Source of the DNA: Lyophyllum atratum
Lineage: Eukaryota > Basidiomycota > Agaricomycetes > Agaricales > Lyophyllaceae
Reading direction: 5' to 3'
DNA: 64,000 nucleotides
Assembly (NCBI GenBank): GCA_014905825.1
Contig: JACGCN010000054.1
Span: forward strand, 124,001 to 188,000
The notes under the pieces are model-generated. The model had not been told where the DNA came from, searched no databases, and saw only the letters and a list, made by a program, of their open reading frames with translations. Every line of letters begins with the position of its first letter. Positions within the stretch are counted from its first letter, which is position 1. Shown piece by piece: positions 45,327 through 55,555 of the stretch. A program made the translations under genes and the position numbers.

Positions 45327-46468
45327 TCAGACGATCTCGACAGTCGCCAGTGGCTCTGAAAAACGAGAATTTATAACTGTTTGTCCTCTGTTCATTGACA
45401 GACACTCGGGATATTGCGAGCGAAGCTTGCTCCCCGCCTTCGCTCGCAACAAATGCTATATTCGCCGTCAGCTCCTCTACAGCTAGGCTTCCTGGGTCGG
45501 CTGTCTGGCGAAATAACTTGAATTGTCTCAATGGCAGATCTGGAGGCGTCTGACATCGGTTGCTGTGTATCTCCCGCTCGAGGAGCTCGAAATCAGATGT
45601 TCTGAGATGAATAAAACCCTGTCCCGTGTTCATCGGGGCATCACAACCCAAACGAACCCTTCCATAGCAGATTCCACGACTCGCATGGCAATCAAACGGT
45701 CGAGGAGTCGAGCATTCTAGGGACGCCGAAGCCGCACCTCCCAGCGATCTATCCCTTCAGACGTTCAACATCGCCATAAGCGAACGACTGAGCCACTCTT
45801 AAACGTTGCTCAGGACTCACGGGACACCTAGTACTACTCTATACCTTTACACAGTTGCAGGCACAGATCCATTCCCTCTACGAGACATCCTAGGACGCGG
45901 TACTACATACCACCATGTCCTACTAATGTCGAAAGGTATGGCATACCTACATTGGGTTCGTTCCTTCCTCTTTGAAGCAGCCGTTTCTTTGGAGCCACGG
46001 GTAGTGTTGGCGCTTGGAAGGGTTAGAGAGCGATACGCATACAGAGATCCAGTGCGATGCGAATACGTGCGGCGGAACAACGTTCAAATAAAGACTATAG
46101 ATCATAGGACGAATGCGAAGCGCCTAGACGCGCAATCATTATGCGAATACAAATTACAGTATTTGCACGAGCGCTCGCGCCGGCGGAAAGACTAGATACA
46201 TAATGTGATGAGAATGGATGTGACGAGATATGGATTTGTATATGTATGGATGGGGCAGACCTGTACGTAGATGAGCAAATGAGCATGGGACGATGAGGGG
46301 GGTGTATGTATGCAAGCAAACAAGAACAAGAACAAGAACAGCAACGCAAATTAACACGCACACGGCAAGAAGATCTAAAAAAACAGGGGCCGTCCATGCC
46401 TTCTCGGAATGGGCGCCATCAAGGAATCGTCACAGGTCATATATCGTTCACGATTCTCCTCATCACCC
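45327..46468. other. Intergenic with unassigned frames
   Basis: On the minus strand an open frame (about 45340-45720) reads FIHLRTSDFELLEREIHSN and more before running into the foldback element, so a gene 3' end may have been replaced by the insertion. On the plus strand 45806-46195 is open for 129 codons (WVRSFLFEAAVSLEPRVVLA). Neither has a recognised domain or clear splice structure. No gene is called. Confidence 0.35.
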
Positions 46469-47680
46469 TCACCGCTCCGGCACAAGCACCATCTCCCCCG
46501 CCTTCGGACTCCCAGGCTCCACCACCTCCCCATCCGCATCATACATCCCCCCTCCATACCCACCCCCATACCCATACCCGTATCCCGGATACCCATACGA
46601 GTACCGGGGCTGTGCCGCCGGAGGCGCACGCGCTCTGTACGCCTCCCTCTCTTCGTCGGACAGAGGCGTGGGCGAGGCGGTGATGAGGCGGTCCAGCAAC
46701 GTCAGCGTGTAGCTAGACGGGGGCTGCGTCTCCGGGTCGGACAGATCCTGCGTGTCCTGCTGTTGGCTTGTACTTGTAGGATTGGACGAGGAGGGGAGGG
46801 GGAACGTATACGCAGGCTCAGACGACACCGCCCCCGCAAAGAACGAATACGTATACCCCGCGCCCGAGCCCTCCTCACTCCCCATCGACACACGGCCCCC
46901 CTCCTTCCGCCCCCTTGCACGCAACCCAAGCGGGTTCCCACACACCACGCACCCCACCCCCTCCCGCCCCGCACGGATCTGCGCCCGTATGCGCGCATCG
47001 TCGAAGTACATTGCGTCGAGCGGGGCGAGGCCGGAGGAGGCCCCGGGGGAGAGGGCGTGCCACGTGTTGGTGGTGGTGGTGGAGGAAGGGGAGGCCCGGC
47101 GCCGGGGGGCGGCGGCGGAGTGGATACGTGCGCCGCACCCCGTCGTGCTTGTGCGCTTGCGTCTCTGTTTGACGCGGGGCGGGCTCGGCCGAGGTGGGGG
47201 CGGATACAGCGGGAGAATGGACGGGGTGTATGGGGTGTGGTCATTTGAAGTCCCGTTGTGGGTCTCCTCTTCAATGCTTACTTCGCCGCCGCAGAAGAGG
47301 GTGTAAGAGTAGTCCGGTTCGCCGTCGAGGGCGTGTCGGCGGGTGGGGCGCGTGCGGGGGCGGGGGTGCGGGGGGTGCGGGTGGGGGCTGTCCTCGGGCT
47401 CGGAGTCCCATGAGGGGGGCTCGTGCACGACGATGAGGGAGGGGCTGCGCGGGGGGTGGGGGTGGGCGTGAGGGTAGGTGTGGTCGAGGCGCATGGCGCC
47501 GCGGCGACGGAGGCGGGAGGCTTCGCCTGTGCGGACGAGATCCGAGAGGACGATGGAGTCGTCGGCGTCGGTGGGTACGAGCTGGGAGGCGGAGGTGGAG
47601 GTGGAGGCGGTGGGGTCGTGGTCGCTCTCGCCGTCTGTGGAAATTGTATTGTAGGAGCGGGAGTGGTATATCAGTGGCAT
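46469..47680 (-). CDS. Hypothetical protein, low-complexity, intronless
   Basis: A very GC-rich frame of 403 residues starts at 47680 (MPLIYHSRSYNTISTDGESD); an ATG at 47743 would add 21 residues. The sequence is mostly disordered: Pro/His-rich PHAHPHPPRSPS and PHPHPPHPRP segments, Ser/Thr runs, then a more ordered stretch ALSPGASSGLAPLDAMYFDD with VGCVVCGNPLG, where CVVC could be half of a metal site. The C-terminus has a Tyr/Gly-rich YGYPGYGYGYGGGYGGG run. No signal peptide was seen; a role in membrane or nuclear regulation cannot be judged. Long frames on the opposite strand are shadows of the GC-rich composition. Confidence 0.7.
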   Translation of the reverse strand: MPLIYHSRSYNTISTDGESDHDPTASTSTSASQLVPTDADDSIVLSDLVRTGEASRLRRRGAMRLDHTYPHAHPHPPRSPSLIVVHEPPSWDSEPEDSPHPHPPHPRPRTRPTRRHALDGEPDYSYTLFCGGEVSIEEETHNGTSNDHTPYTPSILPLYPPPPRPSPPRVKQRRKRTSTTGCGARIHSAAAPRRRASPSSTTTTNTWHALSPGASSGLAPLDAMYFDDARIRAQIRAGREGVGCVVCGNPLGLRARGRKEGGRVSMGSEEGSGAGYTYSFFAGAVSSEPAYTFPLPSSSNPTSTSQQQDTQDLSDPETQPPSSYTLTLLDRLITASPTPLSDEEREAYRARAPPAAQPRYSYGYPGYGYGYGGGYGGGMYDADGEVVEPGSPKAGEMVLVPER

Positions 47681-48085
47681 ATGGCTTGAGGGAAGGAGGT
47701 GATGGAACAACTTGTAAGAGGTGAAATGTGTCAGCCAATGCATGTGTGCTTACCTAATAACACATTGTCGGCGATGTCCTTGACATCTCGCCACCATCTG
47801 GCATCTGCTGCGTGTATCCAACTGACTCAGGTGCGGACACCTGGTAGCTTCGTGCTTGGAGTCCGAGTCATCTGCTGCTGAGCCATGGTGAGGGCACAAG
47901 TCTGCACGTCATGTCAAGTCAAGGTATGTCGACCCTTACAATTCATTGAAGAATTACAATAGCGCACCATCCGTGGAGCCTACCATCCCTGGGATGGCGG
48001 AGAATGGCACGTTATTGTCACTCCTTCCCCCATGACCATGCCCTCGACACTTCGCCCCGCTAACTCCTATCGCCCTTGACATGCA
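47681..48085. other. Intergenic
   Basis: Promoter side of the preceding gene and left flank of the next element. Nothing else recognised. Confidence 0.4.
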
Positions 48086-48093
48086 CAAAAAGC

Positions 48094-48538
48094 AGGACCC
48101 CTGATAATCCTCTGAGAGGCTATATGCCGATCCGGACAAATTTTGGGCTTAAGCGGCCTGAAAGGTAGGTCCAATCCGGACAAAAACCTACCTGGTTGGG
48201 CCAACCAGCTGGATCCCTGTCCGGACAAAATCACCAGGATAGGAGGTGGTCGGCCATATATGGTAGGTTGAGAGACTGGTCGAGCGCCGTTCAGGCCTTG
48301 GAACGGCATTCTAAAGAATTCGAGGGATTGAAAACAGCAAATTTCGACGATTTTCGGCTGGTATGCACTACGGAGAACTTTGGCGGGTTCTATCCGGACA
48401 AATTTTGACCCAAAATAGCCGCTGGGCTAGATCCAGTCCGGACAAAAATCGCGCAAAATGGTCAAAAAGTGTCCGGACAGAAATCCAGGATTCACGAATT
48501 TTCGGGATATAGCCTCTGACCGTACTATCAGGGGTCCT
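48094..48538. mobile_element. 445-bp non-autonomous DNA transposon with 8-bp target duplication
   Basis: The ends are inverted repeats: AGGACCCCTGATA followed by an imperfect part up to GAGGCTATAT, present at the left end and as reverse complement at the right. Both sides carry the identical 8-mer CAAAAAGC (48086-48093 and 48539-48546), a clear target-site duplication. Inside, the word TCCGGACA occurs six times (48131, 48175, 48220, 48393, 48437, 48472), always in the same orientation and clustered towards the two ends. An 8-bp duplication fits hAT or Zisupton/KDZ-type elements. The repeated subterminal word probably marks transposase binding sites (inference). There is no open frame of note. 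Confidence 0.85.
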
Positions 48539-48546
48539 CAAAAAGC

Positions 48547-49314
48547 CTGCACATGCCTAGATTACATACAGGAACGCCTCGCGTCCTGAGTTCGAGGTCC
48601 CGGCGGCAAGCGAGCACGCGGTGTCAGCGTGTACTTCAAAGGGCACTGGGCAGGGCGTCGATATCCGGATGACCACGCATGTCGTGGCAGTGCTGTCAAA
48701 GAGAGCCGTTCGTCCTGATCCGTCGCTGCACGAGTAAGTGATGTATCCATCCATTGCCATGTTACATGCCGGACCCCCCAGGCCCATGATGCGAAGGTCA
48801 AGCTCTTCTGGTAGCGCACCGATAACGGGACAGGTACGTGCGACATATCACCGCATCGAAGAAGGCTATAGGTTTGACGCCAGGTGCAGAATCGTAAGGT
48901 AGCCCGTTCATAAATGGCATCCATTTCAGACGTAGAGTCTGATTCTGCGTGTGATTCCATCGATTTCCTGGAGGATTTTGGCCCTGCCCACAATCTATGG
49001 TACAGAAAGAAGACGTCGCAGAGGAGTGGAGTCTTGCGGTAATCCGTGAATCAAGTTCGATCTCTCGAAAACATCTGAGCTGTGGCATTGATGTACACTG
49101 TACAGCACCTCTGGATCGGCCGCGCCAAGAATACAACACCCAGAATTCGCGCCGTCTGAGCAGGCTGTCACCCTAGGACGCGGTTTATATTCTTTTCAAA
49201 AGGAAGGTTTGTTCCTAGACACTATGCTCGTACCGTGTGCATCATGATTCATAGAGTCGGCCCCGGCCCCCTTGGCTGCTGTCCTATAACGAAACTCAAA
49301 CAAAATCACCAGAT
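48547..49314. other. Intergenic with a cysteine-containing minus-strand frame
   Basis: On the minus strand 48557-48830 is open and reads ALPEELDLRIMGLGG, CNMAMDGYITYSCSDGSG and CSLAAGTSNSGREAFLYVI, which looks more like protein than chance, and it ends 10 bp from the transposon. Upstream frames (48798-49139) could supply earlier exons, but I could not find a consistent splice path. This may be a gene damaged or shortened by the neighbouring insertion. Confidence 0.35.
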
Positions 49315-49320
49315 AAAAAA
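49315..49320 (-). terminator. Pol III T-run for tRNA-Glu 1
   Basis: Six T on the minus strand, starting 16 bases after the last tRNA base; expected RNA polymerase III terminator. Confidence 0.6.
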
Positions 49321-49335
49321 CCTATCAGGATCTCA

Positions 49336-49432
49336 TTCGGGTACGGGGAATCGAACCCCGAGCTGCCGCGCACAATCCTAGCTGCCCATACTATATGAGA
49401 GGCGGCAATGTTAGCCGTTACACCATACCCGA
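49336..49432 (-). tRNA. tRNA-Glu(CTC) with 25-bp intron, copy 1
   Basis: Acceptor arms TCGGGTA and TACCCGA pair fully; the discriminator is A. The D-arm is GTGT/ACAT, the anticodon stem GCCGC/GCGGC, and the anticodon CTC (49397-49399, Glu codon GAG) lies in loop CTCTCA-C. The T-arm is CGGGG-TTCGATT-CCCCG. The intron at 49371-49395 sits in the usual place after position 37. The mature length is 72 nt before CCA. The internal B box GGTTCGATTCC is intact and a T6 run follows downstream, so the gene should be functional. Confidence 0.95.
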
Positions 49433-49826
49433 GGGTATGAATCTCGTTCCGTCCAAGTGTTCTTTACATGTTCTCCGGAAGATTTCCTCGACGACGATCA
49501 TTCTGAGTCTTTGTAGATCTTGGCTCTTCGCTTTTGCACCATCTCACGTTCACGCTCGGCGCTCGCAACCTGTGGATCTGATCTGCGATCTTTGAGTCGC
49601 GGATCTCACCAGGGAGTACCGCTCCGTGCAATCTCAGAAGTACTACTTGTAACCTCGCCATCCGGATGAACCGCACGATACCTCCAACCAATTCTTATGT
49701 CAACCAACACGTCTATTCCCAAACAAACGCCGTGGCCGTACCATGCGCATCCTAGTGTTCCTAGCCTCTAGTCGGACTGTCGTAGTCCTATACCCCAACA
49801 TACTGGAACTCAAACAAACTCACCGC
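49433..49826. other. Spacer between the two tRNA genes
   Basis: Holds the shared duplicated flank: AAGTGTTCTTTA, GTACCATGCGCATC-like and CTCAAACAAA words recur around both tRNA genes in the same order, showing that a unit of about 525 bp was duplicated. Confidence 0.55.
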
Positions 49827-49838
49827 AAAAAAAAAAAA
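49827..49838 (-). terminator. Pol III T-run for tRNA-Glu 2
   Basis: A run of twelve T on the minus strand, about 20 bases past the tRNA 3' end. Confidence 0.6.
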
Positions 49839-49858
49839 GGATTACAAACTGAGTTACA

Positions 49859-49957
49859 TTCGGGTACGGGGAATCGAACCCCGAGCTGCCGCGTACTATG
49901 GTCCCCGGATGCCTGGTACATGAGAGGCGGCAATGTTAGCCGTTACACCATACCCGA
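49859..49957 (-). tRNA. tRNA-Glu(CTC) with 27-bp intron, copy 2
   Basis: The 72 mature bases are the same as in copy 1, including acceptor, D-, anticodon and T-arms and the CTC anticodon (49922-49924). The intron (49894-49920) is 27 bp and unrelated in most positions to the 25-bp intron of copy 1, so exons are conserved and the intron has diverged freely. T12 follows downstream. Confidence 0.95.
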
Positions 49958-50714
49958 TGGTGAAAGGGGTAGATCGCGTTCGTTCTAAGTGTTCTTTATT
50001 CTTTGAAAGATTCCCAGGTACACCAAATTTCATCTCGATGATATCCTTCGCCGCATCGAGATTCGACACTCAGAACGAAGTTAACTCTACGTGTACGCGA
50101 CTCCGTCAGTCCGGTCCAAGTCAGCTGTACTAGGTTGTGAGTCGTGAAGGTTGTGAGTCGTGACCAGCGTCTATTCAGCCGAATCAGTGTTGCTTGCTGT
50201 TCGGGGAAATGAGAGTTCCGAAAGAAACGCGTATACCGAGGGGGACCCCTGCTGCCGCTATCTCCATGTCCTTGAGCAGGGTTCGAGAGCCTTCGTTTGA
50301 GACCCATGGGCAGCTACCAGTATTTCCGTGCCAAAATAATATCAGCGGTATAGCGTTGGAGTAAGTATCGTCGGGCGAGACTCCAAAGCGGGAAACAGAC
50401 GAAACTGGCGGTTGTTTGCGCGTATTTGTCAGTAGCTTCGGGATAGACTGACAGACTTGTACACGGTAGACTCAGATCCTGCTCAGATCATCATCATCGC
50501 ACTTCATCGCTGCTGCCGCGCGGAGCTCGTCAGACTCAGATGGGGCCACTCCAGCGTCCTTCCTTGGCCGAGACCTATACACGCGGGTAGATACGTAGTG
50601 CGGTCGAGGCGTTACTTAGTAAACCTTACAAAGCCTAAACTTGGACTTGGCTGGGAGTTGTCTCGTCAAACGATACTCAGACGCACTTGCCATGGCAAAA
50701 CGATCAGGACCTAA
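49958..50714. other. Intergenic, repeat-unit flank
   Basis: No gene. It contains a duplicated TTGTGAGTCGTGA pair near 50138-50162, and ends with a degenerate copy of the tRNA-flanking CTCAAAC...ATCAGGA sequence before the tRNA remnant. Confidence 0.45.
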
Positions 50715-51010
50715 TTCGGATACGGCGCATCGAACCCTTAGGCCTTAGGGGCCGCGCACGAAGCTGACAGTGACACGCCGCTATCGATAATCAACTCAGC
50801 AAGTAACATTAATTGGCAAGAACGACGCGTCGCGACACGCTCACGTGAGGTATTCACTCCTTCTAGACTCGTCACTCAGGTCATGGCTTGACCGCATGAC
50901 GCAGCTCATGATCCCGAAACCGTTCACACCCTCGAGACTCGCTTGGCCCCGACAAACACACAAGGGGCCAGATCCGTCTGGCACGTCACTAGGCCGTACC
51001 CCATACCCGA
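50715..51010 (-). pseudogene. Split tRNA-Glu remnant, copy 3
   Basis: The 3' half is recognisable at 50715-50765 (plus strand TTCGGATACGG, ATCGAACCC, then GGGGCCGCGCAC with an extra TTAGGC-like insertion). The 5' half lies at 50985-51010 (GGCCGTACCCCATACCCGA, matching the D-arm and acceptor of the intact genes). About 220 bp of unrelated DNA now separates the halves where a 25-bp intron once stood, and the T-stem is broken. It cannot fold as a tRNA. It lies 125 bp upstream of the next gene and so contributes to its promoter region. Confidence 0.6.
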
Positions 51011-51134
51011 GGGCCTTGGAAGGATTGCTATTTCAATCCCATATACTCTCTCACGTGTCACCTGAGACTTCTTGAACCTTCTACTTAAAAGCAGCGCTGC
51101 TTGGTTATGACGAATTCACTCTCACCATCCCAAC

Positions 51135-52518
51135 ATGTCCCGCAAGTTCGTCTGCGTTCCTTCCGGTATCAAAGCCGCTTATCGCCAGGTGCCCGAGGTG
51201 CCCAACCCGGCAAACCCGACGCTTGTGCTGCTTCACAGCTTCACGACGAGCCTTGATCTGTACGAGCCGCAGTACGCCAATGAAGATCTCACGAGCAAGG
51301 TCAACTTGCTCGGAATCGATGAAATTGTAAGTAGCCTGTGCAGACTTGCTGTGAAGGCTAAGAACGAACCATATTATTCCAGGGACATGGAAAGACGGAG
51401 GGTCCAACTGGATGGTATGTTGCCGCATTCGTACGGGGCATTAATCTCTGTCTTGACACATAGATCCGCAGGTCATTTTGGACCACCGCGCAGATGGCTT
51501 TGGACGTTACTGTAAGTATCCGAATTCGTGTAAGCGGAATCTAAGCAAAGCTCACCCTCACCCTCTCATATAGGATGCGTTGAACATTCCCAAAGTTTAC
51601 GCACTGGGTACTTCTCAGGGCGGATTCGTCGTCAGCAGGATGGCGATCCTGCGTCCCGACAAGATGCTCGGTATCATCCCTGTCGGCTCCTCCATGTACG
51701 GGGAGACCGATGACACCCGCAAGCTCGGCTGCTGGAACCCGAACGAGGTCTTCCCTCCCGTACGTCGTCCATCGCACTATCCGTTTCTTTGGATCTAGTC
51801 CGACTGTTTGCGTTTCTGCTAGTGGTACATGGCCTTCTTCAAGACGAAACCCAAGCCGGACTTCGAGGTCCCGCAGCGCTTCTTGGACGACCTGATTGGT
51901 GTTGGGTTTGGTGAAATTGTGACCAAGGAACAGTATGAGTACTGGTCGAGGTCGATTCGCGACACTTACAGGGGAGAGGAGGGGAGGAAGAAGATCTTGA
52001 TGTGTGAGTCCACGCTGAAATCTGAAGTTGCGGTAGGGGGGATCCATGGCTGATTTATTGCTTGATATGTGAATAGGTACCATATGCCTTGGGGAGCGCG
52101 ATTCGCTTGAGTACAAGCTGCCGGAGATTACCTGCCCCGTGCTCATTCCTCGTGCGTTTAACTTCCGTATTGATGGATTGGAAAGATGACCTGACTCTCT
52201 GCCATAGATGGGGACAAGGACGCCGTTTACTCCGTCAAGGTCGCTGAAAAGTGCGTTCGGTGGTTGATGTAAATCGCACACAGTGATATAATCTCTCATC
52301 TAAATCTCCCGCAGGTACTCGAAGTTGATGGTCAACGCACCGAGTGTCAAATTGAAGGTCATCAAAGGAGGCCGCCACTTCTTGAGTGCCTCTCACCCGA
52401 AGGTCAGTGCAGACGGCCCAGATGAAACTGAAGGGTGCTCATGGACTTGCTTATCTTCCAGGAAACGGATGAACTCGTCCTCGACTGGATTCTCAAGATG
52501 GAGGGCCAGAAGCAGTAA
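51135..52518 (+). CDS. Alpha/beta hydrolase fold protein
   Basis: Nine or so short exons assemble in frame from MSRKFVCVPSG to WILKMEGQKQ. Features of the fold: TLVLLHSFTTSLDLYEPQ with the oxyanion-side HS, GHGKTEGPTGW, the nucleophile elbow GTSQGG in NIPKVYALGTSQGGFV, the acid in PHGDKDAVYS, and the histidine in KGGRHFLS, giving a complete Ser-Asp-His triad. The layout resembles lactonase/esterase-type hydrolases such as 3-oxoadipate enol-lactonase, but the substrate cannot be told. No signal peptide, so it is probably cytosolic. The intron after GPTGW uses the acceptor CAG just before GTCATTTTG. Its promoter area contains the split tRNA remnant. Confidence 0.88.
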
Positions 52519-52748
52519 GGATGAACAGCAAAGTCGAAGAACGAATGTACCATTATCTGAGTTTTAGACGCAATGTCACGTTACAGCTATCGCGTGTAAG
52601 GTATCAAACCATAGGTCCCTCAAGTGCTGCACGTGCCGGCTCGCCTGGGCTGGACCAAGCCAGCGATATCGGCACCCAGAACGATGCTTACAAGTCGCCT
52701 CGTGAGCAGGCCGCATAGTGTCTCTCGCTCTCTGGTGCCGCTGAACAT

Positions 52749-55555
52749 CTACACAATCGGGTTCATGTAGAGATGGTATAGGACTGAATTGTGCACGCTT
52801 GCATGTGTGCCGGCGAGGAGGTCAGGGCGTTTAAGTGGTATGAGGTGGGATGGCTTGCGTCGGCAGAAGTGGAGGAGCCGGGAAAGGCGCTCATCGTTCG
52901 GTTTTACAGAGGGTGGGCGGCCACAGTGCGTGTAGGGGACGCCAAAGCGCGTCTGTGGTACACTTAGTACAGGCAGAGGCGGAACATGGGGTACACATAC
53001 GAGCCAGGCACGGCTTGTCAGGTCAAGTGAGGTCAGTAACTGACGGGCGGGGACGTTCATGTCGTCGCTGAGAGCAGGTCGGGATCAGCTGTAGTATGCG
53101 AGAAGAGGTGTGTCGGCGCGTCTGTGGTACACTTAGTACAGGCAGAGGCGGAACATGGGGTACACATACGAGCCAGGCACGGCTTGTCAGGTCAAGTGAG
53201 GTCAGTAACTGACGGGCGGGGACGTTCATGTCGTCGCTGAGAGCAGGTCGGGATCAGCTGTAGTATGCGAGAAGAGGTGTGTCGATCACATACTGGTTGG
53301 CAATGTATCGCCCAACATAAGCCATGCAATCCGCGTTATACTGTGCGCCCATAAGCTGGTGGGTGCGCCTGGCAAGGTCGATGTCAGGTGTTGGAACATA
53401 GAATGAACCAGGCGACGCCGACATAAGATCTAGAAATCTAGAGAAATCATGGGTGAGTGCACAACCAAGGAATGTAACTGCGTTGAAGCGAACGCGTGGT
53501 AACGTGCGACGGAGTGCTGGATCGCTACCTCGCCTCCTCCATCGTCAAAAAACTCGAATCCCATCCATTTAAGGTCTTGCATCTTCTTGACAAACAAGCC
53601 CTGACGAATGACCTAACACGCTGTCAGTAGTTTTACTTGTCCGATCGAAGATTAGAAGGGCGTACTGCGCCGACCAGGTCTACCGAGAACGGCCTGTCAT
53701 CTATATAAGCCGAGAGTATCCTGTCCACCCTTCATACGCAAGTTGAATAAACAATGATTCGGTCAAACACTTGGTGAACGCACAAGTCTCCCTGCAACTC
53801 CCATATGTGCATCGGTATCGCATAGCGCATGTTCGTCAGATCGGTCCATCTCTTTGAACTATTCGCAAGATGGAGCCGACCCAGTCTTCTTGGCTACTCC
53901 CTGGCGCGCGTTGAAAGCTGTCGCCCTTGAGGATCTGGTCCTTGATGTGCTTTCCTCGTGCAAGGTCCGCGCCAGTCGTAGGTGTGGGGTAGCCAGCAGG
54001 GCTGGCTGCGCAGAAGGCAGATCGACGACGGCGACGCGTCGACAACGACACAGATCTTCACGGTCACGACATCACGACATCACGATACGTAGATTAGATT
54101 AGATATCCCATCTACCTCATGTTTCCCATCTCCTCATGTTCCCCACATTTTCGGCTCTCGTTTTCTGTCCCGTATCATCTCGTTTCCCCTCGCATTCGTT
54201 GTCTACGTGTACTACGCTACGCATACGAATATACTCTGTTTTGTTTTCTCTTTTCGTTCGCGTTCGCTCTCTCTCGTCTCGCCGTCCATCCGACATCGAC
54301 TGTGCGGTCCGGATTCTTTGTCCCTCGCCCTCGCACCCTTTGGAGATCCCACATAGGTGTCCAAATACTGCCTCTGTTATCACAAGGTCAATCAGTACTG
54401 AATTGCCGGAACAAGATGGACTCGGGGGCGTATGCCAAGTATGTCCGTGCTCCCTCGTCCTCTCGAACGAGGTCGTCTGCAAACTTCCTGATGCCAAGGG
54501 TGTCTAAAGTGATAGCGGTCGGCATCGGGCCACTGCAGCTACTGCAATCAAAGCGAAAATCTTGTTGTAGATACCCCGTACCCCAGGAGTTCAAATAAGC
54601 TTGGAACGATATGCATATGTCATGGGATACAAAAGTAATCGTGAACGTCGACATACGTATCTGGAGAGCTTTTCGGCATTTGGGGCATTTGATAGTCTTG
54701 GTTCGGTTTATGTGCGCGTCTTCCAAGGCATCGAATGGCCTACGGGTCCTAGAGCGCCAGAAGTCTTCCCTTGTCTTTGTGGGCTCAGGGGCGAGAATCT
54801 CTTGCCACCCAGAGGACTGGAAAGGTAAGGATATCAGGGGAGCTGAACCTCTGAGAAACAGAAATAAGGCGACGTACGAGATATGAGGTGAAAATGTGGC
54901 CGGCTTCAGCCAAATTCTTCAACATCGGTAGGCGAGTGCAGTCTTCGGCATACCATCTATCTTTTTTCGCTCAGCTGACACAAATATTTCCACATAAAAG
55001 TGACGCACCCTGGGTTTAGCATATACGCATGCCACACCTGGTATCATTCCTCGCTCGAGTCATCCATCACCAAGTTTGAATGTGAGGGAACCCACCATGT
55101 GAACATCCAGCGGCGGCAGAAACTCTGCAGCGGGCTTTTTTGAATCCTCCAAAGTCAGACTCTCACACCAGATCCTAAATCTACGAACGGTAAGTTGCGT
55201 GTACTCGAGAATACATGTTTAACGCAGCTTACCTTTCGCCTGCGAACCCTACGAACCAAACCCATCTCTTATCTGGATTACCTGGCATGAACGGAACGGC
55301 GGGATGGGATGATCCATCGAAGCCTTCGATCTTAGCCCGCAGTGCTGTAAAGGCATGTAAAAGCGCTAAGTGGCCTTTGATCTGTGCGCTGTTGACGAGG
55401 GGTCCGAGGAGTTGGTTGCGGCCAACGTTGAACGTTTGAGGGAAAGTGTAGCCAGGGGGTAGGGTGTACCTTGGTCCTTGATGTGGTCCAGTCATCGCGT
55501 ATGCAATGGGCACTGTCATGCCACTCCCAGAGAACAGAGGCATATATATGTCCAA
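52749..55555 (-). pseudogene. GRDP-like (DUF1399-type) protein, copy C, decayed
   Basis: Homologous to copies A and B along most of its length: PPGYTFPQTFNVG, WVWFVGFAGER, LPPLDVHMVWHAYMLNP, WYAEDC, CPKCRKA, GYLQQDF, RILSAYIDD, VIRQGLF and the PYTHCGRP end. Several lesions are visible. The donor after TYLA (near 54433) reads AT instead of GT. The following intron has grown from about 60 to over 400 bp. A frameshift near 53838-53880 puts a TGA before the helix that is in frame in A and B. An exact 169-bp duplication repeats one exon. The protein ends at NSVLYHLYMNPIV without the basic linker and glycine-rich tail. Most likely a pseudogene, although parts may still be transcribed. Confidence 0.75.
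52947..53284. repeat. Exact tandem duplication, 169 bp x 2
   Basis: Bases 52947-53115 are repeated without visible change at 53116-53284. Each unit contains one complete 67-bp exon of GRDP-like copy C (53001-53067 and 53170-53236, minus strand) together with its acceptor CTCTCAG, donor GTATGTG and intron sequence. The perfect identity implies a very recent event. Confidence 0.9.

Noticed and set aside
46409..47274. Several long frames on both strands opposite the GC-rich hypothetical gene
   Set aside because: They are produced by the extreme GC content and Pro/Arg-type codons of that gene; the minus-strand frame from 47680 is the only one with protein-like blocks such as VGCVVCGNPLG.
48094..48538. 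Six regularly placed TCCGGACA words considered as a CRISPR-like or regulatory array
   Set aside because: Spacing is irregular and the words lie inside an element with inverted ends and an 8-bp target duplication, so a transposon explains them better.
54060..54400. Frames up to 159 codons on the plus strand over GRDP-like copy C
   Set aside because: They cover the expanded, pyrimidine-rich intron of the decayed minus-strand gene and share nothing with known proteins.
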